Source of the DNA: Adiantum capillus-veneris
Lineage: Eukaryota; Streptophyta; Polypodiopsida; Polypodiales; Pteridaceae
Assembly: GCA_014529385.2 (NCBI GenBank)
Contig: CM043953.1
Coordinates: 63,113,872-63,177,871, forward strand
Length of the DNA: 64,000 bases
Direction of reading: 5' to 3'
Of this stretch, positions 20,262 through 33,423 are shown in pieces. Both the position numbers and the translations under genes were made by a program. Within the stretch, counting starts at the first letter, position 1. The number at the start of each line of letters is the position of its first letter. Below the pieces are notes generated by a model. The model ran no database searches. It saw only the letters and a list, made by a program, of their open reading frames with translations, and was not told where the DNA came from.

Positions 20262-22311
20262 GTGTGCATGCTCTCTCTCTCACACACACACACCTACACA
20301 CATGCTCACACACACACACCCACTACACACCTACACACACCTTGGGGAGGTGCTGCCGGTACACACACAATTTTTGAAGGAGAAGCAAGGAGCGAAGTGC
20401 TGCAAAAATTCTCATTTGAGGATTCATTGGATCAGAAAATCAAGAGGATTCTCAGCCCTAATCACGATAATCATGGTTTAATTCCTGCTCTTCTTAATTC
20501 TCACCATTATTCTCCAAATTCCTCGTTTACTATGCTTAATCTTAGCTATAATTCCCAATAGCTGCTCTCTAAGTTTACATAGCTATACTCCCTTGCATAA
20601 TCCTCATTCAATTAGCTGAATCATGCAGCTATTCATCATCCTTAATCACGGATTAATGCATGATTAGGAAAGATTTCTCTCTCTAGGCAGCATAGTTAAT
20701 AGATTTCCAGCTAGTAATAATGTAGATTTGATGAAATTCATTCTTTTATCATTCAATAGTATTGTAATTAAATTAGAATCAATCATCTCCCACATTAAAA
20801 TGTGATTAAGGCTGAAAATTAATCCGTCATTAGGTAATTAAGAAGAGATTTTTCTATCACACATGCCTGCGGTAATTCTGCATCTTCAAATTGCTCTAGG
20901 AAAATGATTGAGCTTGCGTACTTCATCTCTTTTGTAAATCAATTAGAGAAATTCTGAATTTCTTAATCATCTAAGCCAAGTGATTAACTTAGAGCTAGTT
21001 CCCATAGGACAAGTAAAGTATTATCCATAAAATTACTATGTCTCGAAGGGAAAAACCTAACCCTCTCGTATAAGGGGGATTGTTCAATGATTCTAATCTA
21101 TCAATTGGATTGTTATGATGCTCTCGGACCTTAGATCTTTTCTTCAAGCTTATCATTTAAATTAGTGAGTATAAAATGGCCCCGGTTAAGAGAACTCGCT
21201 TCGGTGGTGCCCACGATTGTGAGGCAGGAACGAGCAACGTGAATGGGAAAGGAAAAGCTCCCATGGACGAACAAGAACCGGCCATCTCACGAACCATTGA
21301 CGAAGAAATGGAAGAGGTAGGTCACAATTTTATTCAATTGTTTAATTAACATTGCACATATCCCCAAACATGTTGGACAAATCTGAGGGAAACCTCGGCA
21401 TGGAATTCATTTGTACATTAAAGTCTAAAGTAGGAAAGAAATGATTGACGGATATACTGTTTGCAAGAATTTTTGCTAGGGACTGATCACAGGGGGCAGA
21501 GTTCCTGGTTAAGGGCTCTTGAATCCACGTCTGCTAGTTAAGCGGTGGATACCCACGACTGTTGGTTAAGCTGTGGGAACCCACGTCTGCTGGTTAATTG
21601 GTGGGAATGTCCATGTCGTGCTTTCTATGCGGTGGACATACCTAGTTGTATGCGCAGCTAGGCGACAACGGGAGGAGTAAACTCTCGCTGGAGGGGGGAT
21701 TTGTACCTCCAGAACATTGGAATTTTAATGAACGAGTTTGAGTAGAATTTTTACTAGAGTTACTGTCTTGGTGCCGCTTTGCAATACTGATTGAAGGGCT
21801 GTCTTAACGAACATTGTGAATCGGAATCTAATCAAGGAACTTTTATGTTGAACAACTTTTGTGGTAGTAATTAGGACACACAAGGAAGTGTGAGTGTGGG
21901 GGTGGAAAGTGGGGGCTTGGCTCAGGTTGCCAATGCCTATGAGAAGGGTGGTCCCGATTGGTCGGGAACTCTTTGTCCCCATAGTGTTTAAAGCGATACT
22001 AGTCATACTCATTGCCCTTAGAGCAGCGAAGTCTCAAGTGTACGTGCCTCTGAAACATGGGGAAAAAGGCACTCGGGATTTCTCCCCTCTAGGAAGGTGG
22101 GTCTTAGGATCGCTAGATAGTTTAAGTACGCTTCCCCTACGAGGTGGAGCTAGATCTCATTGCTAGTATGCTCGAACTCGACTCACTTTGTGATGAGAGA
22201 TCGTTCGCTAGCTGACCCCTGAACCACTTTGTTTGCTTCCACTATAGATCTAGTGGCCACCAGGTTCACCATCAGATCCGCCGTTTGATACGGCGGGGTG
22301 AGGACCTCACA
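20262..22311 (+). repeat. 5' LTR of the gag-only element, truncated at its left end
   Basis: Aligns from about position 24607 of the 3' LTR to its end, with only scattered differences plus one gap of about 65 bp (near 21470 versus 25795-25865). It starts in a CA-rich microsatellite and ends ...GACCTCACA. The part corresponding to 23927-24606, including the probable TATA box, is missing, so this copy has no promoter of its own. Confidence 0.85.
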
Positions 22312-23767
22312 CCTGGTATTAGAGCAATAGGTTTACGTACTGGAAAATGATGTTTTTTGAAATTTTAAAAAAAATAAGGGATAGTAGGATAACTTGTACT
22401 CAAGGCTTGAGCATGATGTTTCCCAGAATAATGACATTGGATTTGTCTAGTGGATTGTCTCCTGAGTGATGTTAAAGAGTTTTACTCGTTGAGCTTGTTG
22501 GGATTCAGTGGGTTCCACATGATGTTTTTTGAGAAGTCGTTGGTGCGACTAGTGCCGCGGGCAGGTAGCCTGTTGATGCACATAAAGTTATAACTATGGA
22601 TCAAAGCTCTCGAGTAAAGTTTTTACCATTATTTATCGGACAATTTTGGATGTATTCAATGGAATTTAAACTAATGGTGGAATGGTTAAATTCTTTGTGA
22701 TAGATGTACAGGTTAAGTAGGCTGGTTAAGCCCAAAAGTTGAATTTCTTCTTGAGTATGGATAAGCCTAGGTTCATTTGAGAATACTGCTATAGTAATGA
22801 GTTTTATACCATTGGATAGGCACCGCCTGCTGCTCTCTACTCGGCAGTGCAAGAGAAGAATCTCCTCCTTAAACAAGCCCAGCCTCCACTCTTTAAGGGC
22901 GAGGGGGCAAATGTGGAGAGAGATGCGGAAGTATGGATGGAAGCAATGGACGACTACCTTAAAGCTGCGGGAACCCAACCTGTGAATCAAGCCATGCTTG
23001 CGATGTTCCACTTGTCTGGCGATGCCAAGATATGGTGGAAGCAACATTGCAAGGATTTGGATATAAAGGGATCTTCCCAATCGTGGGAAGACATCAAAGA
23101 TGCAATAATGGGACGTTATTTACCACCTGCCTATAAAACCTTGAAGATGAACGAGTTCTTTTCACTTCGGCAGCTAACTTTATCTGTCAAAGAATATTAT
23201 TCAAAGTTTGTCACTCTTCGGAGATATGCTCCTAAGATGACGTTGGAACAGCAAGTAGCACGGTTCTGCCAAGGACTCATCGACCCCTTGAACAATTGAT
23301 TAGAAGCTCTCATGCCAGCAACTCTGCAAGATGCCTTGCTAAGGGCCAAACCATTAGCTAAAGAAATTCAGAGGACTACCCAAGATAGTCAATACTATTT
23401 GTCAAAGAGGGCCAGGACAGACAACTGGAGTAACATACCAATCAACCCTGCATACGATCATCGTCCGGTAGTAGCTGCTACGACAGCTACCGAGTTTCCC
23501 AATAAAGGATGCTTTGAGTGCCAGGAGTATGGACATTACAAAAGCCGATGTCCAAAAAGGATTTTCCAAACATTCGGTGCTAATAATGTACCTCTGAACG
23601 TCAATGGACGAGGTCAACCAGACGGAAGAGGAGGCCGAGGAAGAGGAAACATAGGACAAGGAAGAGGAGCTTTCGCTAATGCTGCAGTGAGACAACCAAC
23701 TGTGGGTGACGAAGCTGATGAGAGAGCATCTCTGTATGCTGCAACTGCTAATCCTAGTGAGCAATAA
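21176..23767 (+). CDS. gag: Gag of the gag-only element, first exon inside the LTR (one nonsense mutation)
   Basis: Exon 1 (21176-21316, 47 codons) starts MAPVKRTRFGGAH in the LTR and ends at GAAGAG before GTAGGT. Exon 2 begins after an ATTGGATAG acceptor at 22820 in the same phase and runs to TAA at 23767. The resulting intron spans the LTR end and primer site. Exon 2 shows the retrotransposon Gag domain (MFHLSGDAKIWWKQHC, EYYSKFVTLRRYAPKM) and one zinc knuckle, CFECQEYGHYKSRC, of canonical CX2CX4HX4C form, then an Arg/Gly-rich tail (GRGGRGRGN). Gag packages element RNA into cytoplasmic particles. A TGA at 23297-23299 interrupts the frame. The exon structure is inferred from frame and splice signals only; translation from a downstream start is an alternative. 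Confidence 0.7.
21500..21640. repeat. Threefold ~35-bp tandem repeat in the LTR
   Basis: The phrase CCACG(T/A)CTG(C/T)T(A/G)GTTAAGC.GTGG.. recurs three times in the LTR (about 21523-21610) and again in the other LTR (about 25923-26010). It lies in the part of the LTR that would form the intron or leader of the transcript. Confidence 0.65.
22314..22331 (+). other. Primer-binding site of the gag-only element (initiator tRNA-Met type)
   Basis: TGGTATTAGAGCAATAGG starts two bases after the LTR end. The usual initiator-Met site begins TGGTATCAGAGC, so there is one change in the first 12 positions. Confidence 0.8.
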
Positions 23768-23926
23768 TTCAAGCATCAGGATCTCATCAAAGTTCAGTAG
23801 AATAAGACATATAAAGCTAAAGACATACTTTAGACAAAGGATATATATACCTAAGTAGTTAGCATAGAGTTTATCCAGATGTATTCTTGAGATGAGGACA
23901 TCTCAAATTTTTTACGTTGGGGAGGT

Positions 23927-26711
23927 TGTAAGGTCTCTGACCCCGACCAAAAAGAGCACCATTGTACCATGCAAAGATCATAATGGAAAAAGTTACTATT
24001 TTTAGCAGTTTTCCAAATTCTGTCAGTACCATGATGTTTAGAATGTTATAAAGCTTCAAAATGTGAATTAAAATAAAATTTGTGAAAAATTTCCAAAAAC
24101 AGTAAGTTTTTGATCACCCGACCTGTCCAGTTTTGATCGTCTCGAAAAACTACACCCGTACCCCGAATTTGAAAAAATGCATTTTCGGACCCCGAGGGCT
24201 ACTAAATATGGCAGGTACTCAGACCAATATGCCTTAGTTAGAGATTAGTATAGCAATTTACGGCATTAAATTCCGACTCGTATGGGCTGTTTTAGCCTAA
24301 AACCAATTTTTCCTAAAGTTGTGCGGGGAGGCACCGGGGGCCCGAGGCTGTGTGGGAGCAGGTTCCAGGCCACTCCAGGTCAGCTTTATCAGCTAGGGGG
24401 CGCCCTCTTGCCTTGTGGGATTCTTGGGAGAGTTTCCCAGCTTGCAACTAAGTGAGAGAACCAGTTAACCAAGCCGACTGGACACTTGGTGGGTAGGCAA
24501 CTAGACTTGCCAATGCATTCACTGAGTGCTCACCCAGTTGCTTATAGCAACCCAGATCGATTTTCACCCTGTAGGAGCCTATTTAAAGGATTGCACACAC
24601 ACACACATGCTCTCACTCACACACACACCTACACACATGCTCACACACACACCCACTACACACCTACACACACCTTGGGGAGGTGCTGCCGGTACACACA
24701 CAATTTTTGAAGGAGAAGCAAGGAGGGAAGTGCTGCCAAAATTATCATCCTGAGGATTCATTGGATCAGAAAATCAAGAGGATTCTCAGCCCTAATCACG
24801 GTAATCATGGTTTAATTCCTGCTCTTCTTAATTCTCACCATTATTCTCCAAATTCCTCGTTTACTATGCTTAATCTTAGCTATAATTCCCAATAGCTGCT
24901 CTCTAAGTTTACATAGCTATACTCCCTTGCATAATCCTCATTCAATTAGCTGAATCATGCAGCTATTCATCATCCTTAATCACGGATTAATGCATGATTA
25001 GGAAAGATTTCTCTCTCTAGGCAGCATAGTTAATAGATTTCCAGCTAGTAATAATGTAGATTTGATGAAATTCATTCTTTTATCATTCAATAGTATTGTA
25101 ATTAAATTAGACTCAATCATCTCCCACATTAAAATGTGATTAAGGCTGAAAATTAATCCTTCATTATGTAATTAAGAAGAGATTTTTCTATCACACATGC
25201 CTACAGTAATTTTGCATCTTCAAATTGCTCTAGGAAAATGATTGAGCTTGTGTACTTCATCTCTTTTGTAAATCAGTTAGAGAAATTCTGAATTTCTTAA
25301 TCATCTAAGCCAAGTGATTAACTTAGAGCTAGTTCCCATAGGACAAGTAAAGTATTATCCATAAAATTACTATGTCTCGAAGGGAAAAACCTAACCCTCT
25401 CATATAAGGGGAATTGTTCAATGATTCTAATCTATCAATTGGATTGTTATGATGCTCTCGGACCTTAGCTCTTTTCTTCAAGCTTATCATTTAAATTAGT
25501 GAGTATAAAATGGCCCCGGTTAAGAGAACTCACTTCGGTGGTGCCCACAACCGTGAGGCGGGAACGAGCAACGTGAATGGGAAAGGAAAAGCTCCCATGG
25601 ACGAACAAGCACCGGCCATCTCACGAGCCATTGACGAAGAAATGGAAGAGGTAGGTCACAATTTTATTCAATTGTTTAATTAACATTGCACATATCCCCA
25701 AACATGTTGGATAAATCCGACGGAAACCTCGGCATGGAATTCATTTGTACATTAAAGTTTAAAGTAGGAAAGAAATGATTGACGGATATACTATTTGCAA
25801 TAGGAAAGAATGTCTGCTAGGAAAAATTTAGCTCGGCATGTTCATTCTATTTCCAATGTTGAATTAGTCTTAAACCCCCTACTGATCACAGGGGGCAGAG
25901 TTCCTGGTTAAGGGCTCTTGAATCCACGTCTGATGGTTAAGCGATGGATACCCACGACTGCTGGTTAAGCGGTGGGAACCCACGTCTGCTAGTTAAGTGG
26001 TGGGAATGTCCATGTCGTGCTTTCTATGCGGTGGACATACCTAGGTGTATGGACAACTAGGCGACAACGGGAGGAGTAAACTCTCGCTGGAGGGGGGATG
26101 TTGTACCTCCAGAACATTGGAATTTTAATGAACGAGTTTGAGTAGAATTTTTACTAGAGTTACTGTCTTGGTGCCGCTTTGCAATACTGATTGAAGGGCT
26201 GTCTTAACGAACATTGTGAATCGGAATCTAATCAAGGAACTTTTATGTTGAACAACTTTTGTGGTAGTAATTAGGACACACAAGGAAGTGTGAGTGTGGG
26301 GGTGGAAAGTGGGGGCTTGGCTCAGGTTGCCAATGCCTATGAGAAGGGTGGTCCCGATTGGTCGGGAACTCTCTGTTCCGATAGTGTTTAAAGCGATACT
26401 AGTCATACTCATTGCCCCTAGAGCAGCGAAGTCTCAAGTGTACGTGCCTCTGAAACATGGAGAAAAAGGCACTCGGGATTTCTCCCCTCTTGGAAGGTGG
26501 GTCTTAGGATCGCTAGATAGTTTAAGTACGCTTCCCTTACGAGGTGGAGCTAGATCTCATTGCTAGTAGGCTCGAACTCGACTCACTTTGTGATGAGAGA
26601 TCGTTCGCTAGCTGACCCCTGAACCACTTTGTTTGCTTCCGCTATAGATCTAGTGGCCACCAGGTTCACCATCAGATCCGCCGTTTGATACGGCGGGGTG
26701 GGGACCTCACA
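23927..26711 (+). repeat. 3' LTR of the gag-only element (2,785 bp, complete)
   Basis: Starts TGTAAGGTCTCTGACC after the purine tract and ends GGGACCTCACA. It contains a promoter-like TATTTAAA (24580-24587), a CA-rich stretch just downstream, and the copy of gag exon 1 starting at about 25510. The following sequence (26712 on) is family-G DNA read on the opposite strand. Confidence 0.85.
24580..24587 (+). promoter_or_regulatory. Probable TATA box of the LTR
   Basis: TATTTAAA lies about 25 bp upstream of the CA-rich start of the region shared by both LTRs. That is the distance expected between a TATA box and a transcription start. Confidence 0.45.
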
Positions 26712-28066
26712 GTTGTCATGGGTGAATACTTTGAACAATAGTTGTTTACTGCCCTAGGCATTTCATCTAGTTGTTGCAAGGGTGGTAAAGTACTGTCCCA
26801 TGATTTTATTTGCAACGTTGATGTAGTTGGTGAACTTACAATGGGAAGTGCAAATTATTTCTTATTTGTATGGATATGTACAATGGTAGGTGGAGGTTGT
26901 GTCAAAGCTTCAATTTCCGTTTATGAACTACATGAAGAGCAAGAAGCTTCATTTTTTTTTCTATTTTTGAGCTGAGCAAAACAAGTCTTTCTCGCTTGGG
27001 TACCCATACTATCTCTGGATCTGGTATATAGTGTTCTATGACCTTTTCCTTCCCATGATCTTCAATCGGCTTTATTGTTACAGGATTTGACTCACATGAG
27101 TTAGGTGATAGGTAAGAACACAATTTACGTTTTGGCACCTAGATTTGATCATTCCCTTCATAGTAGCCTTGGACTTCCAATAGTCATTTAAGAATCCAAC
27201 GCCATGTTTTCTTACATTTCTTGGAGCGAGTGGGGCGTCTCTTACAAGGCTCCTGTTTTTTAGCCTAAGCAATGGTCGCTAAAGAAGCTTCAGGGACCCA
27301 TTTGTATGTTTTCTTAGTTATATTGTGATGGGTCTTTTGTGTCTCATTTTTTGTTTCAACTATAGAAGTTGAAGCTCTAGAGAGTTGGGCTATAGGGACA
27401 TATGGTTCAACCTCCTGGACATGCAATGTTTTGGGTTTTATTTCCTCAAGAGGCAATATCTCAGGGACTATCATGCTCGAGTGACAGGGCTAAGAGTTGG
27501 TTTCTGTGTTGTGACACTTCCGGTCCCCCAATCAATAGTGCATTTGGTGGTTATCATTCACGTGTGTCCTAGGTTTATATTACCCTCCATAGTTCTAGCA
27601 GGCATGACCAAAAAGTCTTGAGCTACAACCCTGTTGTCATAACTGAAAAATGTGTGCCAAATTCCAAAACGTGTGATTTTTTTCTTGTTGACATCCTTGA
27701 CTTGGATAGTACTCTCAAATAGAGATGTATTTTTTAACTGACACCACACCCCATATGACAACAGGTTATATTTAACATCTGTGTCCAATAAGGTGTTACA
27801 TACCACTTTTCCATAGGCGCTACTTAGCTCAATAGGGTATCATAGAGGTGTGTGAGAGTCCAACCAATCATCCTCTATTTCAACGTGAAATGCATGTGTG
27901 ACTCCAAGGTTGGGCTCTCGTTGGCATCTTTATGCGTTTTTGTCGCTCCTTAGCCTCAGCTTGAGCTTGTATCTTCTTTAATTCTGCTTGTGCCTTGGCT
28001 GCCTTTTTTTAATGGATGGCACGTAGCTCCTCTTGGCTTAAAGGATCATAATATATTTTAAAATTA
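26712..28066 (-). mobile_element. Copy A of Ty3/gypsy family G (post-integrase region with second retropepsin), minus strand
   Basis: Read from 28066 downward, it begins with the tail that follows integrase in copy G1 (YYDPLSQEEL, then a Lys/Ala-rich stretch). It passes the sequence GATGATTGGTTGGACTCT, which is the unoccupied version of the site where element H inserted elsewhere. It then encodes a retropepsin-like domain (27806-27558): TLLDTDVKYNLLSYGVWCQL, STIQVKDVNKKKITRFGIWH and ARTMEGNINLGHTW. Next comes TLHVQEVEPYVPIAQLSRAS and TYKWVPEAS, then PDPEIVWVPKRERL. The catalytic D-T-G is D-T-D here. Several frameshifts divide it. It is cut at 26712 by the gag-only element and probably resumed originally at 20261. 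Confidence 0.7.
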
Positions 28067-28831
28067 CATGGTTGATAGCCACCAATGCACTATTGATTGG
28101 GGGACTAGAAGTGTCACAACGCAGAAACCAAGTCTTAGCCCTGCCATTCCAGCCATAGTCCCTGAGATATTGCCTCTCAAGGAAATAAAACCCAAAACAT
28201 TGCATGTCCAGGAGGTTGAACCATATGTCCCTATAGCCCAACTCTTTAGAGCTTCAATTTCTGTAGTTGAAACAAAAAATAACACACAAGACCCATCGCA
28301 ATATAACTAAGAAAACATACCAATGGGTCCCTAAAGCTTCTTTAGCGACAACTGATGAGACGAAACAATAGGAGCCTTGTAAGAGATGCCTCGCTGGCTC
28401 CAAGAAATGTAAGAAAACGTGGCGTTGGATTCCTAAAAGACTATTGGAAGTCCAAGGCTACTATGAAGGGAATGATCAAATCTTGGTGCCAAAACGTAAA
28501 TTGTGTTCCTACCTATCACTTGACCCATGTGAGTCAAATCCTGTAACGATAAAGCCAATTGAAGATCGTGGGAAGGGAAATTTCATAGAACACTATACAT
28601 TGGATCTAGAGCTAGTATGGGTACCCAAGCAAGAAAGGCTTGTTTCACTCAGGTCAAAAATAGAAAAAACAAATGAAGCTTCTTGCCCTTCATGTAGGTC
28701 ATATACGAAATCGAAGCTTCGACACAACCTCCACCTACCATTGTACATATCCATACAAACAAGAAAGAATTTGCACTTCCCAATAACGTTGCAAATAAAA
28801 TCATGGGAGAGTACCTTACCACCCTTGCAAC
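28067..28831 (+). mobile_element. Left part of family-G copy G1: end of retropepsin and linker ORF
   Basis: Begins within the last motif of the retropepsin-like domain (CTIDWGTRSVTTQKPSL) and continues through TLHVQEVEPYVPIAQLFRAS, DYWKSKATMKGMIKSW and ELVWVPKQERLVSLRSKIEK. The same order occurs at 26712-27540 (minus) and 59845-60600 (plus). The two opposite-strand copies A and G1 meet head to head at about 28066, with no element end between them. Stops and a shift near 28350 break the frame. It is interrupted at 28832 by the small LTR element. Confidence 0.65.
28827..28831. repeat. Left target-site duplication GCAAC of the small LTR element
   Basis: GCAAC precedes 28832 and follows 30572 (30573-30577). 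The uninterrupted sequence GCAACTAGATGAAAT is seen at 60632-60646. Confidence 0.9.
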
Positions 28832-30572
<1,741 letters not shown>

Positions 30573-30577
30573 GCAAC

Positions 30578-31400
30578 TAGATGAAATACTGAGGGTGGTC
30601 AACAACTATTGGTCAAAGTCTTTACCCATAACAACTTGGAACAATTGGTTTCAAAAGGTGACGACATCATTCCAAAAGGTATGATCTACCCAAGGAAGGG
30701 GGAAGTGTTTGCTGACATCCATCATTCACTTGCTCCCCTTTTCAGCTTCCTCCCTGACCTCTCAATCTCCCAATCTTAGGGAATGTATATATATAGCCAA
30801 ATTGATGGATTTCATGGCTTGAGAAGGTAGAACCGCCATAATGTACAAATTATATGGAGACCCCGAGATATTCTTAGCTCTTTGAGCTTTCCTCAATGGA
30901 GAACTAAAAGTCGGGCTACCACAATTCACACAGATGGATGGAGCTAGGGAGGTGCCAATAGACGAGGAACACTTAGATACACAACCCAACCTAGATGAGA
31001 ACTTTGTGGTTGAAATACTTGTTAACAAGTTGGGAAAATACTTTGAAGGCGATGAATCCAATGCGAGCATACCAATTACTACCAAGGGATTCTATGTGAA
31101 GGGAATCCTTGATGGTGGCACTTGGTTAGCATTGTGACTAAAAATTACTGGGAAACTATGGGAAGACCTCACCTTGGGACTACAAACATAGTGGTAAAGA
31201 TGGCCAATGGGACTATTGTTAAACCTATTGGGATGCTAGAAGATCTCAAGATCAAGGTCTTTGGACACAAAATAAGGAATACCTTCATTGTTATGGATTT
31301 TTCCAAGAGCACTATGTCATCTGAGATGATCTTAGGACGTCCTTTCATGGGGGAAGCAAAAATGGTGCATGACTAGTCTAAATACCATGTCTACTTGCAG
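30578..31400 (+). pseudogene. Family G copy G1: pre-protease and first protease (retropepsin)
   Basis: After the small element the family-G frame resumes (LFSFLPDLS, then LNGELKVGLPQF and EVPIDEEHLDTQPNLDENFV). The protease follows with YVKGILDGG, then, after a frameshift near 31130, GRPHLGTTNIVVKMANGTIV, IRNTFIVMDFS and SSEMILGRPFMGEAKMVHDW. Retropepsins cleave Gag-Pol. The usual active-site D-S/T-G reads D-G-G both here and in G2, so the enzyme is doubtful even apart from the frameshift. A linker with ANNT-like spacing leads into reverse transcriptase. Confidence 0.7.
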
Positions 31401-32330
31401 TTCCAAGATTTTTTCATTTGAGTTGATCTTGTAACTGGTCGAACAAATTCTCTAGGAAATAGATTTATAATCGATCATACATCTGACACCATAGTTCACT
31501 TGGCCCCATTTCAATATTGGGAAGATTCTTCTTATATGGGTGTTGTACCTGGGGATTGAGTCTGACAATGTGGATTGGGTCCACCTAGCAGCAACCATAG
31601 ATACTTGGGAAAATAGGGAGACGACATGGGTAACACCTGAGGGGGATGAAATGCCCCCACTCGTACCTTTAAATATGATGGGAGCAATGCATATAGCTTT
31701 TGATGACCTACAAGATGAAGGTTTGACTGACATTGGAACCAGTAGCGTCTCACAAGACTATAGCCCACACGATTTGAAGTCACAATCATCAATTTAAATC
31801 GACTCTAAAGACAAATAATTTGAGTTAAACCTTGGTGAAAATGTGGGGATAAACCATTCAGGGCCCAGTGGTACCCTAGATGACAATATATCCTGGAGAG
31901 TAGAAGACACAAGTAGCGATTCATCTCGTGACTCTTCACTAGAGATTGGCCATAATAAAAAATTAGACAAGAAGAGCAAGAGACATAAGAGGCAATGTTA
32001 TCAAGAAAATGTGCCTGGTAGAATAAATGAAAAGAAATCTGCCGCAAAAATGGCTTAATTATATAGGGGCATGTGATGCTCATCGGAAGCTGGTAGATAA
32101 CTGGGGTAAATACCTTCAAAGTGTTATGTGGTGTAGTCCACAACCAATTGAGATTGCACAACTAGAGGCTACAGAGAAACCAAAGTTGAGCCGTACCGTA
32201 ATAAGGAGACGACAAAATCAAGAGTTAGCTCAACAATAAAAGGAAATGAAAGTGAAATCACAGTCCATAGAACAACAAGACCCCACAGACTTACACCAAC
32301 ACCTGATCATTTCAAATCCTACACCATGGA
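31401..32330 (+). pseudogene. Family G copy G1: linker between protease and reverse transcriptase
   Basis: Broken frames contain DNVDWVHLAATIDTWENRET, then SDSSRDSSLEIGHNKKLDKK and a segment LNYIGACDAHRKLVDN. The order matches 62080-62720 in copy G2 almost exactly. The linker is acidic, then basic. No catalytic domain is recognised. Frameshifts and stops (for example before 31805 and at 32056-32058) are present. Confidence 0.55.
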
Positions 32331-33400
32331 TGAGTGTAAGGTTTTGTATACAAAGGCTCAAAGAAAACCTATCGATGGAAGCAATGGAGTCTATGATGGT
32401 CCATCAATAGTTAAGAAAATAGAGTTAGCAGACCCATGAGAAGAGTCCAAACCTGTTTTCATTGCCCAAGATCTGATAGAGACTGAGGAGTATGTACTTA
32501 AAGAACTTCTCAAGGAATTCAAGGATATATTTGCTTGGACATATCATGATATGAAAGGTGTTCCACCTTCCATGGTGCAACACACAATTCCCATGAATAG
32601 CATGGCTAAATTAGTCCAACAATGACCCTACCCAATGAATCCTAAGTAAGCGAAGATTGTTCAAGAAGAGATTGAAAAGCTTGCCGAATGCGGATTCATA
32701 TACCCTATTGAGCACTCAGAATATGGGCGTCTCCAATAATTATTGTGCCAAAAAAGATTGGGAAACTCAAAGTGTGCGTGGATCTCAAAAAGGTCAATGC
32801 CGCCACTAGGAGGGACCATATCCCTTGCCATATTCAAAACAGGTGCTTGAAAGAGTTGCAAGGAAGTAAGATTATAGCTTTTTAGATGGGTACTCTAGAT
32901 ACAAACAAATCAAATTGCACTAGAGGACCAAGATAAAACAACCTTTATAACCAAATTTGGAGTGTTTGCATTTCGTGTTATGGCTTTTGGCTTAACCAAT
33001 GCCCCTGCTACCTTCCAAAGATTAATAAACATTTCTTTTAGAGAATATTTGAGGGAGTTTTGTGAAGCTTTCTTAGATGACCTTCGTGTTTATTCCTCTT
33101 GGAAAGAACATCTATCATGTTTCCGAAAAATGTTTGAGAAGTGCAGATTGTATCGCATCTCCTTAACCCTTTCAAATGCCAATTTTGGATTAAACATGGA
33201 GTCATTTTAGGGCATATAGTGTCGAAAAATGGGATTTCCACAGATGAGAGTAAAATTAAGGCCATTACTGATTTTCCACCACCTATAAAGGAGTTCAAAG
33301 GTTATGGGCCATGTTGGTTATTACCGGCGATTTATTTTAAAATTTTCCGAGATAGCGCGTCCATTGTACAAACTTCTTATTGAGTTTGAGTAGACCGCGG
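32331..33400 (+). pseudogene. Family G copy G1: reverse transcriptase (disabled)
   Basis: The upstream part contains VLKELLKEFKDIFAWTYHDM, the typical Ty3/gypsy entry to reverse transcriptase. The KLKVCVDLKKVNA block appears in a shifted frame near 32765-32800. Then FRVMAFGLTNAPATFQRLIN and the catalytic FLDD (in CEAFLDDLRVYSSWKEH) are followed by GHIVSKNGISTDESKI. FLDD in place of YMDD is common in plant gypsy elements. Several stops and at least three frameshifts (around 32445, 32720 and 33170) prevent a single product. G2 keeps a longer open version of the same domain. Confidence 0.8.
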
Positions 33401-33423
33401 AGTGTGACCATGCTTATGAGTCA

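Larger units (their letters stand above)
20262..26711 (+). mobile_element. Non-autonomous gag-only LTR retrotransposon (TR-GAG-like)
   Basis: Two long direct repeats (20262-22311 and 23927-26711) with TG...CA boundaries flank 1.6 kb of internal sequence. That interval holds only gag. A primer-binding site like initiator tRNA-Met follows the left repeat, and a purine tract (TTGGGGAGGT, 23917-23926) precedes the right one. No protease, reverse transcriptase, RNase H or integrase is present and the internal region is too short to hold them. LTRs of about 2.8 kb are longer than the interior. This matches elements described in plants as terminal repeats carrying only gag. It lies inside copy A of family G, since the 26712 flank reads on as family-G sequence on the minus strand. 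The left LTR lacks its first ~670 bp. Confidence 0.85.

Noticed and set aside
21725-22166. ORFs of 90-95 codons repeated in both LTRs of the gag-only element
   Set aside because: They are conserved between LTRs because the LTRs are copies of each other; no protein family is recognised and both strands are open.
27385-28285. Overlapping ORFs on the opposite strand of the family-G linker (MGYRDIWFNLLDMQ...)
   Set aside because: Antisense shadows of the HVQEVEPYVPIAQL coding strand.
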